Below, in pieces: positions 9,166 to 17,623 of a stretch of DNA of 64,000 bases (positions within the stretch are counted from its first letter, which is position 1; each line of letters starts with the position of its first letter). Below the pieces are notes generated by a model. The model did not search any database. It was not told the DNA's origin and saw only the letters and a program-made list of their open reading frames with translations. Origin of the DNA: Aquirufa nivalisilvae (GTDB lineage: Bacteria > Bacteroidota > Bacteroidia > Cytophagales > Spirosomataceae); NCBI RefSeq assembly GCF_004307455.1, contig NZ_SEWX01000002.1, positions 353,075-417,074 on the forward strand, given 5' to 3'. Position numbers and translations under genes: made by a program.

Positions 9166-10539
9166 ATGAAAAAAACACAAGCTTATATTCAAGCTAATCA
9201 ACCACGTTTTTTAGAAGAATTACTCGATTTATTACGTATTCCTTCCATTTCTGCGGATCCTGCTTATGCAGGTGATGTACGAAGAGCGGCGGAATTCATA
9301 GCTAATAATTTACGTCAATCTGGAGCTGAGCAGGTTCGCCTCGAAGAAACGGCTGGTTTTCCTGTGGTTTATGGAGAGAAGATTATTGATCCAAAAGCTC
9401 CTACGGTGTTGGTATATGGACATTATGATGTTCAACCAGCCGATCCTTTGGAATTATGGGAAAGTCCGCCATTTGAGCCTGTCATCAAAGATGAAATAAT
9501 TTATGCCCGTGGATCATGTGACGACAAAGGTCAGGTTTTCATGCATATAAAGGCCTTTGAAGCCATGTTGGCTACCAACAGCTTACCTTGTAATATCAAG
9601 TTTATGATAGAAGGGGAAGAAGAGATCGGGTCCAATAACTTGGCCATATTTGTGGCTAATAACAAAGACTTACTCCAAGCCGATGTTATTTTGATTTCAG
9701 ATACAGCCATTATAGCCAATGATATCCCGTCTATCGATGTGGGATTAAGAGGCTTAAGTTATTTGGAAGTTACGGTACAGGGACCAAATCGTGATTTGCA
9801 TTCTGGGGTATACGGAGGAGCAGTGGCTAATCCCATCAATATATTGTGTGAGATGATTGCCTCGATGCACGATGAATTTAATCAAATTACCATACCTGGA
9901 TTTTATGAGGCTGTTCAAGAGTTAAGTGCCTCTGACAGGGCGGCTATGGCTCAGACCCCTTTTGATTTAGATGCCTACCAAAAGGACTTGGGCATCGCCT
10001 CGGTACATGGAGAAAAAGGATATTCAACCTTAGAACGTGCTTCTATACGTCCGACTTTGGATGTTAACGGTATTTGGGGTGGCTATATTGGAGAAGGAGC
10101 TAAAACGGTATTGCCATCTTTGGCTCATGCCAAGATTTCTATGCGTTTGGTACCGAATCAAAGTTCAGAGAAGATTACCCAATTATTTACGGATCATTTT
10201 AAGTCCATTGCACCTAAAGGAGTTAAAGTAACTATAACACCGCATCATGGAGGTGAGGCATATGTGATGCCAACAGATACGATTGCCTATCAAGCGGCAT
10301 CGAAAGCCTTGGCAGAGACATTTGGGAAAGAGCCTGTACCTACTAGAGGAGGAGGAAGTATTCCTGTACCTACTGTTTTTGAAAAAGAATTGGGAATTAA
10401 ATCGGTTTTGATGGGTTTTGGTTTAGATTCGGATGCTATTCATTCGCCCAATGAACATTTTGGATTGTTTAATTTTTATAAAGGGATTGAAACGATACCT
10501 CATTTTTTTAAGCACTTTTACGCACTTTCTACAAAATAA
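9166..10539 (+). CDS. M20-family dipeptidase
   Basis: A 457-aa cytoplasmic metallopeptidase related to PepV/CNDP. Two-metal site residues are visible: H86 and D88 in YGHYDVQPADP, D119 in RGSCDDKG, the catalytic E152 and ligand E153 in EGEEEIG, and a C-terminal His in AIHSPNEHF. The lid or dimerisation domain lies at about 200-350 with GLRGLSYLEVTVQG and DLHSGVYGG. The stop overlaps the murQ start (TAATG). The pairing suggests a role in reuse of cell-wall peptides and amino sugars, but the substrate is not shown by the sequence. Confidence 0.9.
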   Translation: MKKTQAYIQANQPRFLEELLDLLRIPSISADPAYAGDVRRAAEFIANNLRQSGAEQVRLEETAGFPVVYGEKIIDPKAPTVLVYGHYDVQPADPLELWESPPFEPVIKDEIIYARGSCDDKGQVFMHIKAFEAMLATNSLPCNIKFMIEGEEEIGSNNLAIFVANNKDLLQADVILISDTAIIANDIPSIDVGLRGLSYLEVTVQGPNRDLHSGVYGGAVANPINILCEMIASMHDEFNQITIPGFYEAVQELSASDRAAMAQTPFDLDAYQKDLGIASVHGEKGYSTLERASIRPTLDVNGIWGGYIGEGAKTVLPSLAHAKISMRLVPNQSSEKITQLFTDHFKSIAPKGVKVTITPHHGGEAYVMPTDTIAYQAASKALAETFGKEPVPTRGGGSIPVPTVFEKELGIKSVLMGFGLDSDAIHSPNEHFGLFNFYKGIETIPHFFKHFYALSTK

Positions 10540-11366
10540 TGGCAGAGAATTTAAGTAAGCTAGCAACTGAGTCTGACTCTAATTATTTGGATTTGGATAA
10601 ACAGTCCGTGGAAACGATTCTACGACAAATCAATGCTGAAGATAAAACTGTTCCATATTCGGTGGAAAAGGTAATTCCTCAAATTGAAAAATTGGTTGGG
10701 CAAATTGTGTCCCGCATGGAAAAGGGGGGAAGGCTATTTTATATTGGTGCTGGAACTAGTGGTAGATTGGGCGTGGTAGATGCTTCTGAGTGTCCGCCTA
10801 CATATGGTGTACCTCATAACTGGGTAATAGGATTAATTGCAGGAGGAGATGGAGCCATTCGTAAGGCTGTGGAAAATGCGGAAGATGATGAACAGCAGGC
10901 TTGGTTGGATATGAAGGCCTATGATATTGATCAAAATGATGTGGTGATAGGTATTGCAGCATCAGGTAGAACACCCTACGTTATTGGAGGTTTGCGTGAT
11001 GCTAATGCGCATGGTGTTTTAACAGGCTGTATTGTTTGTAATGAAGGAAGTGCTATTGCCCAAGTGGCCCAATATCCAATTGAAGTGGTGGTAGGTCCTG
11101 AATATGTCACTGGTAGTACCCGAATGAAATCTGGAACGGCGCAGAAATTAGTGTTGAATATGATTTCTACTGCTGTGATGATTCGCCTGGGACGAGTTCG
11201 AGGAAATAAAATGGTGGATATGGCGTTAAGTAACCACAAATTGGTTTTAAGAGCAATCCGTATGGTGAAGGAAGCCACGGGAGTTTCAGAAGAAAAAGCT
11301 TCGGAATTATTGGATCAACATGGAAGTGTAAGAGCAGCTGTGGATGCATTTCATGCTTCTATTTAA
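10539..11366 (+). CDS. murQ: N-acetylmuramic acid 6-phosphate etherase
   Basis: Cleaves the lactyl ether of MurNAc-6-phosphate to give GlcNAc-6-phosphate and D-lactate, a step in peptidoglycan recycling. The 275-aa SIS-domain protein has YIGAGTSGRLGVVDASECPPT with catalytic E84, E115 in VENAEDD, and the second phosphate-binding stretch GIAASGRTPYV. It overlaps the stop of the M20 dipeptidase gene by one base, so translation is coupled. No MurNAc transporter or kinase lies in the window. Confidence 0.93.
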   Translation: MAENLSKLATESDSNYLDLDKQSVETILRQINAEDKTVPYSVEKVIPQIEKLVGQIVSRMEKGGRLFYIGAGTSGRLGVVDASECPPTYGVPHNWVIGLIAGGDGAIRKAVENAEDDEQQAWLDMKAYDIDQNDVVIGIAASGRTPYVIGGLRDANAHGVLTGCIVCNEGSAIAQVAQYPIEVVVGPEYVTGSTRMKSGTAQKLVLNMISTAVMIRLGRVRGNKMVDMALSNHKLVLRAIRMVKEATGVSEEKASELLDQHGSVRAAVDAFHASI

Positions 11367-11450
11367 TAAAAAGGGAGAAATATGCGCAAGAGCATATAGA
11401 AAATAACGTATTAATCCCTTATTTTGTGAACAATTAAACATTCAATCAAA

Positions 11451-11777
11451 ATGAAAAAAATATCAAAATTTATTTTGGCTGTAACTTTAGGAACATTTGC
11501 ATTTGGATTTCAGGCCAATGCGGAAGATTTTCCTGCTGATATTAAGCCATTAATGCAAAAATATACTTGCTTTGCTTGCCATAAGGTAGATGCTCGTTTA
11601 GTGGGTCCGGCTTATACGGATGTTGCTAAGAAAAAGTATAGCAATGCAAAAATTGTAGAATTAATTGCGAATCCAAAGCCTGAGAACTGGCCTGGTTACC
11701 CACCAATGATGGCATTGAAAAATGTGCCAAAGGCGGATGCCATGAAGATTGCTTCTTGGATCAACTCTTTGAAATAA
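11451..11777 (+). CDS. Small monohaem cytochrome c, class I
   Basis: A 108-aa exported protein: signal peptide 1-24 ending ANA, haem motif CFACH at residues 40-44, and a distal Met ligand at M86 or M87 in the YPPMMAL loop. Mature length of about 84 residues resembles cytochrome c-551/c-552 electron carriers of the periplasm. The partner oxidase or reductase is not in the window. A small ATATGC/GCATAT hairpin lies upstream at 11380-11397 without a T-run. A strong terminator follows the gene. Confidence 0.92.
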   Translation: MKKISKFILAVTLGTFAFGFQANAEDFPADIKPLMQKYTCFACHKVDARLVGPAYTDVAKKKYSNAKIVELIANPKPENWPGYPPMMALKNVPKADAMKIASWINSLK

Positions 11778-11780
11778 ATA

Positions 11781-11810
11781 AAAAAATCCCGAATTAATCG
11801 GGATTTTTTT
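11781..11810. terminator. Bidirectional intrinsic terminator between cytochrome c and DUF5606 genes
   Basis: AAAAAATCCCGA pairs with TCGGGATTTTTT around a four-base loop. A-run and T-run flank the stem, so it can end transcription of both convergent units. Confidence 0.88.
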
Positions 11811-11832
11811 ATGTCATTATTTGTGAAGCGAC

Positions 11833-12363
11833 TTATTTAGTCGCTTTTGCTTTTTTGGGAGCTTTCGCTGCTTTTTCTTCTGTTGCTTCTTTTACTTCTT
11901 TAGCAGCTTTGGGTGCTTTCGCCACTTTTTCCGCTTTCGGTTCTTCGGCGGCTGGAGCTGTTTGGAACATGTCAGGAGTATTAGTTACCAAGATCAAATA
12001 CCAAGAAAGGATTTTTTTGATATCGGAAGCATAAACTCGATCAGAGTCATAATTGGGAACAATACTTGCTAATAATCCAAATAATTCAGCATCACTTGCC
12101 TTTTTAGGTTCAATGTTCAAAGAACCTTGACAAACAGAGTGAATCAATTGAAATAAATCACCTAAAGGCAATGTGCTGTCTTGATGATCGTCTAGATAAA
12201 GGGAAATATCCTTTAAAACCGAGATACGTGTTTGACCGCTAACAACAGATTTTTGCTTTAGAGCATCTAATGTTTCTACTATAACCCCAGTACGAGTCGG
12301 TTTCAACACTCTAAATAATCCGCTTTTGCCTGATATGTGGGCAATTTCATTTAATAATTCCAT
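11833..12363 (-). CDS. DUF5606 protein with Lys/Ala-rich tail
   Basis: A 176-aa cytoplasmic protein found in Bacteroidota. The N-terminal part (1-45) begins MELLNEIAHISGKSGLFRVL and has the GVIVETLD stretch of DUF5606; residues 45-130 are mostly helical. The last 40 residues are a low-complexity Ala/Lys/Glu tail resembling a histone H1-like basic tail. The biochemical role is unknown. Its own -7 box lies 21 nt upstream, and engB lies upstream on the same strand. Confidence 0.72.
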   Translation of the reverse strand: MELLNEIAHISGKSGLFRVLKPTRTGVIVETLDALKQKSVVSGQTRISVLKDISLYLDDHQDSTLPLGDLFQLIHSVCQGSLNIEPKKASDAELFGLLASIVPNYDSDRVYASDIKKILSWYLILVTNTPDMFQTAPAAEEPKAEKVAKAPKAAKEVKEATEEKAAKAPKKAKATK

Positions 12364-12384
12364 GTGTGATGTTTAATTCGGTCG

Positions 12385-12392
12385 CAAAAATA
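12385..12392 (-). promoter_or_regulatory. Putative -7 box for the DUF5606 gene
   Basis: Minus-strand TATTTTTG fits TAnnTTTG, 21 nt before the ATG. No -33 TTTG at the right spacing. Confidence 0.35.
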
Positions 12393-13010
12393 TTAAGATT
12401 TCCTTGATTTATAGGGAGATGTGTCAATTAATTCCTGAATACTGGCTAAGATTTCTTCCCTACCTTGATGTTTTTCAGCAGAAGTGATGAACATTTTCGG
12501 TAATGCTTCCCAAGATTGCAACAAGAAGTCTTGGTAATGTTTGAAATTGTCATCCACTTGTTTTTGAGATAATTTATCAGCCTTAGTGAACACAAGGTAA
12601 AAAGGAATTTGTTCTTCCGCCATTCTTTCCATGAAAGCAATATCCACTGATTGAGGTTTTAAACGTAGATCGACCAATAAGAACAAACAGGTTAGACTTT
12701 TACGATTGATTAGGTAATCCAAAATCATTTTTTCGAATTCCTTTCTCTTTTCTTTGCTTACTTGGGCATAACCATAGCCTGGTAAATCCACTAAATACCA
12801 GTTGTCGTTAATTAAAAAGTGATTGATTAACTGTGTTTTACCTGGAGTTTGAGAGGTCTTTGCTAATTTTTTATGAAAGGTAATGGAGTTGATCAAAGAA
12901 GATTTACCCACATTAGAACGACCAATGAAGGCAAATTCAGGGAATTTGTCCGGTGGACATTTTAAGTAATCGGTATTACTGGTGATGAATTGTGCACTAA
13001 TTACTTGCAT
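12393..13010 (-). CDS. engB: Ribosome biogenesis GTP-binding protein EngB/YsxC
   Basis: A 205-aa TrmE-Era-EngA-like GTPase needed for large-subunit assembly. All G motifs are present: G1 GRSNVGKSS at 30-38, G2 around T55-P56-G57, G3 DLPGYG at 75-80, G4 TKADK at 141-145, and G5 TSAEK at 175-179. Length and start fit the family. Transcribed away from the repeat element at 13151. Confidence 0.95.
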   Translation of the reverse strand: MQVISAQFITSNTDYLKCPPDKFPEFAFIGRSNVGKSSLINSITFHKKLAKTSQTPGKTQLINHFLINDNWYLVDLPGYGYAQVSKEKRKEFEKMILDYLINRKSLTCLFLLVDLRLKPQSVDIAFMERMAEEQIPFYLVFTKADKLSQKQVDDNFKHYQDFLLQSWEALPKMFITSAEKHQGREEILASIQELIDTSPYKSRKS

Positions 13011-13031
13011 AGGGTAAATATTAAAGGATTA

Positions 13032-13039
13032 CAAAGATA
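13032..13039 (-). promoter_or_regulatory. Putative -7 box for engB
   Basis: Minus-strand TATCTTTG, 21 nt before the engB ATG, fits TAnnTTTG. Confidence 0.42.
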
Positions 13040-13120
13040 CGAGGATATTAGTTATTAGATGTAAGTGATTAGGTATTAGTGGGGTAGAGAGTAGAAAGTA
13101 GAATGAAAAATTATTAGAAA

Positions 13121-13147
13121 CTGGTCAACTCTAATCAGGGAAGTACA
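13121..13147 (+). repeat. 27-nt direct repeat, left copy, flanking inverted-repeat element A
   Basis: The sequence GGTCAACTCTAATCAGGG with short flanks recurs at 13675-13701 with two mismatches. The two copies bracket element A. It is long for a target-site duplication, so it may be part of the element's boundary. Confidence 0.7.
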
Positions 13148-13150
13148 AAC

Positions 13151-13626
13151 ACCGTCGGTCAGCACGAGCGAAAGATGATGAACGCAGCGGTAGACGAGGT
13201 TTTGACGCTAGCAAAGGCGATGCGTGTCGGCGTCAAAAATATAGGCGATAGCGGAGTGAATCACGGTTCCGCGCAGCGGAATTCGCCTTTGCTGAACGAC
13301 AAAAAAGAAGTTTTTTTGTTTCTTTTTTTGAAAAAAAAAGAAAATCCATGTGAATTGATGAAACGAAAAGTATTTTAAACTCTTTTGAATTCATCACTTT
13401 TTCTTGAGCTTAACTTTCTTTGGCATTTCTTTTTTTCAAAAAAAAAGAAACAAAAAAAACGGAAGAAATACGGTTAATCCTAAGACGAATTCCGCTGCTC
13501 GGAACCGATTGTCACTCCGCATACGGCTTTAATCTTTGAAGCTTAGCTTTAGCCTACGCACGAGGTCAAAGATGCGCCTGCCGCTTCGCTCATGCTGCGT
13601 TCCCATCTTTCGTTGGGATTAACCGT
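13151..13626. repeat. Inverted-repeat intergenic element, copy A (476 bp, full length)
   Basis: Left arm 13151-13345 and right arm about 13426-13626 are imperfect reverse complements, separated by an ~80-bp spacer. Each arm ends internally in A/T tracts (T7GTTTCT7 and A9GAAACA8). Full copy C at 58381 is 477 bp and aligns along its whole length; copy B at 57743 lacks most of the left arm. The left arm contains hairpins TTTTGACGC (13200-13208)/GCGTCAAAA (13230-13238) and TTCCGC (13267-13272)/GCGGAA (13276-13281); the right arm has TTCCG (13490-13494)/CGGAA (13500-13504). An open frame from 13175 is shared with copy C, but the pairing pattern explains the conservation better. No transposase is present. 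Confidence 0.85.
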
Positions 13627-13674
13627 TCAATGTAGAATTTAAAATGAACAATGTAGAATTCGAAAATTGATAAA

Positions 13675-13701
13675 CCGGTCAACTTTAATCAGGGAAGTAC
13701 A
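13675..13701 (+). repeat. 27-nt direct repeat, right copy, flanking element A
   Basis: Contains GGTCAACTTTAATCAGGG and matches 13121-13147 with two mismatches. It lies 48 bp beyond the right end of element A; the gap holds short AATGTAGAAT-type repeats. Confidence 0.7.
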
Positions 13702-13788
13702 TTTTAAATTGGTGGTAACAACTCTCAAACAGAAATAAGTTTCTTTTTTCATTTACCATATACCATTCACAATTTATCATTTCTTGAC

Positions 13789-13796
13789 TACCTTTG
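13789..13796 (+). promoter_or_regulatory. Putative -7 box for hemE
   Basis: TACCTTTG fits TAnnTTTG. It ends 4 nt before an in-frame TTG (13801) and 16 nt before the ATG (13813), supporting the ATG as start. Confidence 0.45.
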
Positions 13797-13812
13797 TGGC
13801 TTGAATAAGCAT

Positions 13813-14844
13813 ATGGAAGTATTACAAAATGATCGCCTGATTAGGGCAGCAAAAGGATTACCTGTTGATCGAATCCCTGTTTGGGTGATGCGTCAAGCAG
13901 GAAGAATTTTACCGGAATACCGAGAAGTAAGAGCTAAAGCAGGTTCGTTCATTGGATTGGCGACACATCCTGAATGGGCAGCCGAAGTGACTATTCAGCC
14001 TGTGGATCGTTTCGATGTAGATGCAGCCATCATTTTTTCAGATATTTTGGTAGTTCCAGAAGCCATGGGTCTTCCTTATGTCATGGAAGAGCAAAAAGGA
14101 CCTCTTTTTCCTCAGGTTATTCGTTCCCAACAGGATGTTGATGCTTTGAAAACAGCAGTTCCCGAGGAGGATTTAGCCTATGTTTTAGATGCTATCAAAA
14201 TAGTGAAGCGTGATTTGTCAGGTAAAATTCCATTGATTGGTTTTGCAGGAGCGCCATTTACTATCTTCTGCTATATGGTAGAGGGGAAGGGATCTAAAAC
14301 TTTTTCTCAAGCGAAGAAAATGCTTTATGCGGAACCAGTATTGGCTCATGCATTATTGCAAAAAATTACGGATTCAACTATAGCTTATTTGAAGGCACAA
14401 GTGGCTGTAGGAGCCAACCTGATTCAAGTATTTGATTCTTGGGCAGGCATATTGTCGCCAGCACAGTACAGTGCTTTTTCTACTCCTTACCTCAAGCAAA
14501 TTTGCGATGCTCTAACAGAGGTTCCTGTTACTTTATTTGCTAAAGGAGCATTTTTTGCGAGAGAAGAGATGGCTCAATTAAACTGTGCCACCATAGGATT
14601 GGATTGGAATATGGATATTCAAGAATCCAGGCGTTTGGTTGGTTCAAATAGAACCCTTCAAGGTAACTTAGATCCTTGTGCGCTTTATGGAGATTTTAAA
14701 ACGGTAGAGGCAGAGACTAAGAAGATGATTGATCAATTCGGTACTCAGCGCTACATTGCCAATCTAGGTCATGGGGTTTATCCTGATATTCACCCAGATA
14801 AAGTAAAGTGTTTCGTGGATACGGTACATAATTATCCTGTTTAA
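13813..14844 (+). CDS. hemE: Uroporphyrinogen decarboxylase
   Basis: Removes four carboxyl groups from uroporphyrinogen III to give coproporphyrinogen III in haem synthesis. The 343-aa protein has the signature [15 protein letters not shown] at about 24-38, the [12 protein letters not shown] motif, [16 protein letters not shown], and a C-terminal NLGHGVYPD. The ATG at 13813 is preferred over an upstream TTG because of the position of the -7 box. It stands alone, with repeats on both sides. Confidence 0.95.
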   Translation: MEVLQNDRLIRAAKGLPVDRIPVWVMRQAGRILPEYREVRAKAGSFIGLATHPEWAAEVTIQPVDRFDVDAAIIFSDILVVPEAMGLPYVMEEQKGPLFPQVIRSQQDVDALKTAVPEEDLAYVLDAIKIVKRDLSGKIPLIGFAGAPFTIFCYMVEGKGSKTFSQAKKMLYAEPVLAHALLQKITDSTIAYLKAQVAVGANLIQVFDSWAGILSPAQYSAFSTPYLKQICDALTEVPVTLFAKGAFFAREEMAQLNCATIGLDWNMDIQESRRLVGSNRTLQGNLDPCALYGDFKTVEAETKKMIDQFGTQRYIANLGHGVYPDIHPDKVKCFVDTVHNYPV

Positions 14845-14909
14845 AACTTATTACAATATTAAAGCTCAAACCAGCTACCCATTGGTGTAGCATATTAGTA
14901 ATATCAAAC

Positions 14910-14941
14910 AAAAAGCTCAGGGTTTAAACCCTGAGCTTTTT
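14910..14941. terminator. Perfect 32-bp palindromic terminator after hemE
   Basis: AAAAAGCTCAGGGTTT followed by its exact reverse complement, ending in a T-run on both strands. It can serve hemE and also catch read-through from guaB. Confidence 0.85.
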
Positions 14942-14990
14942 TGATTATCAATTTCTTGGACAATACATCCAAATTCTCATTCGTTTTTGC

Positions 14991-15023
14991 AACGCTGGCA
15001 AGGTTTCAAACCTTGACAGCGTT
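14991..15023. repeat. Near-perfect hairpin between hemE and guaB
   Basis: AACGCTGGCAAGGTTT (14991-15006) pairs with AAACCTTGACAGCGTT (15008-15023) with one mismatch. No T-run follows on either side, so it is not a classical terminator. Its core AAGGTTTCAAACCTT resembles small dispersed palindromes I recall from Bacteroidota genomes; that is memory, not a search. Confidence 0.5.
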
Positions 15024-15040
15024 TAAGCAAAATGGTATTT

Positions 15041-16510
15041 TTACTTAGCACTATAGTTAGGTGCCTCCTTTGAAATACTAACATCGTGTGGATGACTTTC
15101 TTTCACACCTGCAGAAGTGATTTTTACAAATTTAGCTTGTTGCATATCGCTAATAGTTCCTGCTCCACAATAGCCCATTCCGGCTTTCAAACCACCCACC
15201 ATTTGGTATAAAATTTCTGTCACAGAACCTTTAAATGGTACACGTCCAACGATTCCTTCAGGAACTAATTTTTTGATATCATCTTCCGCATCTTGGAAAT
15301 AGCGATCCTTTGACCCATCTTCCATCGCTTCTAATGATCCCATTCCACGGTATGATTTGAATTTACGTCCTTCTAAAATAATCATTTCACCTGGCGCCTC
15401 ATCGGTTCCTGCTAATAATGAGCCAATCATCACCGTGCTAGCACCTCCTGCAATGGCTTTGGCAATATCACCTGAAAAACGAATTCCACCGTCGGCAATT
15501 AACGGAACATTGTAAGGTTCTAAGGCCTTAGCTGCTTCATAAACGGCCGTTAATTGTGGCATTCCTACTCCCGCAATGATACGGGTAGTACAAATACTTC
15601 CAGGTCCTACACCTACTTTTACGGCATCAGCTCCTGCTTCAGCTAAGGCCTTGGCAGCTTCTCCTGTAGCAATGTTTCCAACAATCACATCTAAAGTTGG
15701 GTAAGATGCTTTGACCGTTTTTAAAGCATCAATAACGCCTTTGGAATGTCCGTGTGCTGTATCAATACTAATGACGTCTACACCCACTTGAACTAAAGCT
15801 TGTACACGGTCTAATAAATCATGTGTAACTCCTACAGCAGCACCTACACGTAAGCGCCCTAAAGAATCTTTGGATGCTAATGGATGGCTTTTGCGTTTTA
15901 AAATATCTTTATAAGTAATTAATCCAATCAATCGGCCATTTTTGTCGATGATGGGTAATTTCTCAATTTTATGCTCTTGTAGTATACTCTCTGCTGCCTC
16001 CATGCTGATTCCTTCATTGGCAGTAATCAAGTTTACCTTTGTCATGATTTCATGCACCGGTCTAGCTGTTTCTTTTTGGAAACGTAAATCACGGTTAGTC
16101 AAAATACCCACTAAAATTCCTTGAGTATCAATGACTGGAATACCTCCAATTTTGAATTCTTTCATGATGCGCTGAGCATCACCTAAAGTTTGCGTATCAT
16201 GTAATGTTATTGGATCAATGATCATTCCTGATTCAGAGCGCTTTACTTTACGAACTTGTGCCGCTTGCTGCTGAATAGTCATGTTTTTATGGATGATTCC
16301 AATACCTCCTTCTTGTGCTAAGGCAATGGCTAAATCAGCTTCAGTAACTGTATCCATAGCAGCAGAAACAATGGGAATATTCAAACTGATGTTTTTCGTC
16401 AGTCGAGTTTGAGTCTTTACATCACGAGGTAAGACTTCAGAATACGCAGGAAGCAATAGTACGTCGTCGTAGGTAAGAGCTTCGAAAAGAAATTTGGATG
16501 AATCAAGCAT
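15041..16510 (-). CDS. guaB: Inosine-5'-monophosphate dehydrogenase
   Basis: Oxidises IMP to XMP with NAD, the committed step to GMP. The 489-aa protein is a TIM barrel with a tandem CBS pair inserted at about 95-210. The catalytic loop [10 protein letters not shown] (Cys near residue 300), the phosphate-binding [31 protein letters not shown] and the flap [12 protein letters not shown] are all present. The start fits the family N-terminus. A -7 box lies 65 nt upstream. Confidence 0.96.
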   Translation of the reverse strand: MLDSSKFLFEALTYDDVLLLPAYSEVLPRDVKTQTRLTKNISLNIPIVSAAMDTVTEADLAIALAQEGGIGIIHKNMTIQQQAAQVRKVKRSESGMIIDPITLHDTQTLGDAQRIMKEFKIGGIPVIDTQGILVGILTNRDLRFQKETARPVHEIMTKVNLITANEGISMEAAESILQEHKIEKLPIIDKNGRLIGLITYKDILKRKSHPLASKDSLGRLRVGAAVGVTHDLLDRVQALVQVGVDVISIDTAHGHSKGVIDALKTVKASYPTLDVIVGNIATGEAAKALAEAGADAVKVGVGPGSICTTRIIAGVGMPQLTAVYEAAKALEPYNVPLIADGGIRFSGDIAKAIAGGASTVMIGSLLAGTDEAPGEMIILEGRKFKSYRGMGSLEAMEDGSKDRYFQDAEDDIKKLVPEGIVGRVPFKGSVTEILYQMVGGLKAGMGYCGAGTISDMQQAKFVKITSAGVKESHPHDVSISKEAPNYSAK

Positions 16511-16575
16511 GGCAAATAGTTTGAACGGGAATTGGATTTATCGGATGAAGGCGAACCATACCCTTATTTGCGAGA

Positions 16576-16583
16576 CAAAGTTA
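16576..16583 (-). promoter_or_regulatory. Putative -7 box for guaB
   Basis: Minus-strand TAACTTTG fits TAnnTTTG. The distance to the ATG (65 nt) gives a longer leader than for other genes here. Confidence 0.42.
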
Positions 16584-16608
16584 CAATTTTTTTTGTAATA
16601 TTTGAAAG

Positions 16609-17610
16609 ATGAACAAAAAATCACTCTTAGTCACGGCCTACGTTATTTGTTGTAGCTTTTTGACTCAAGCCCAATGGATCAAATATCGATTTGAAACAGC
16701 CAGAATGGGATCTCCATTTCGCATCATCGTTTCTACTCAAGATTCGGTAGGCTTGTCGAATACAATTAAAAAAGCTCAGACATTGGCAGAAAACTTAGAA
16801 ATGCAATTGAGCGATTACCAGCCAATTTCAGATTTAAGCCAAGTGAATCAAAGAGCTGGAACTGGTCAGTTTTATCCTATTCAAGAGCCATTTAAGGCTA
16901 TATTGAAAGAATCTTTGTTGGCATATCAATACAGCCAAGGGAATCTAACCATTTTCATAGGCAAATTAGTGGCTGCCTGGAGAAATGCTAGAAAAACGAA
17001 AGAGCTTCCTGCTTCTCATATGCTTCAAGATTGGGTTAAGGCATTGCAATCACCCTGTTTGGAATTTAATGCAGACAGTAGTGCCATTCGATTAACAAAT
17101 TCAGCTTGCCAATTGGATGTAGGGTCAATAGGTAAGGGCTTTGTGGCTCAAAGGGTATTGGATTTTTTAGTGAAATCAGGATATCCATATGCTTTGGTGG
17201 ATGCAGGAGGAAAAATTAGTGCCAGCCAAGTGAATCCTCAGGGAGATGCTTGGAAGGTAGGCCTTGAATTGCCAAATTCTAAAAAAATCTCGACTGATTT
17301 TTTAGAAATCAAAAATCAGTCAATTGCTAGTTCGGGAAAAACATACCAACAAGTAGAAATTGCGGGGAAAAGTTATTCCCATGTTATCAATCCTAAAACG
17401 GGTTTGGGATTGGAACACGCACGATCGGCTACTGCCATTGCTCCTGATGGAGCTCAGGCAGATTGGATAGCAACTGCCGCTACTATCATGGAAATAGAGG
17501 ATATAAAAATCATGCTTCAGCGATTTCCAAGGGTGCAGGTGCTTGTATGGGAATACCAAAATGGGGAATTGGAAATATTATTGAATCATGGTATCTTGAA
17601 AGTCGATTAG
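16609..17610 (+). CDS. apbE: FAD:protein FMN transferase (ApbE family)
   Basis: Periplasmic Mg2+-dependent enzyme that attaches FMN from FAD to Thr/Ser of target proteins. The 333-aa protein has a signal sequence ending QAQ near residue 22, TARMGSPFRIIV, the DVGSIGKGFVAQ motif, VDAGGKISAS, SSGKTYQQVE, and the HVINPKTG metal/FAD site. No lipobox Cys stands at the cleavage site. The FGE-fold gene follows 13 bp later. No FMN-binding target protein (RnfG/NqrC type) is in the window. Confidence 0.9.
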   Translation: MNKKSLLVTAYVICCSFLTQAQWIKYRFETARMGSPFRIIVSTQDSVGLSNTIKKAQTLAENLEMQLSDYQPISDLSQVNQRAGTGQFYPIQEPFKAILKESLLAYQYSQGNLTIFIGKLVAAWRNARKTKELPASHMLQDWVKALQSPCLEFNADSSAIRLTNSACQLDVGSIGKGFVAQRVLDFLVKSGYPYALVDAGGKISASQVNPQGDAWKVGLELPNSKKISTDFLEIKNQSIASSGKTYQQVEIAGKSYSHVINPKTGLGLEHARSATAIAPDGAQADWIATAATIMEIEDIKIMLQRFPRVQVLVWEYQNGELEILLNHGILKVD

Positions 17611-17623
17611 AATTAATTTAAGA

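Noticed and set aside
11380..11397. ATATGC/GCATAT hairpin as a terminator of murQ
   Set aside because: Six-base stem with no T-run; too weak for an intrinsic terminator.
13175..13378. 67-aa gene inside element A
   Set aside because: It follows from the inverted-repeat sequence, ends in A/T-tract codons, and has no start signals; conservation is better explained by hairpin pairing.
13151..13626. Insertion sequence
   Set aside because: No transposase frame fits in 476 bp, and the arms occupy nearly the whole unit.
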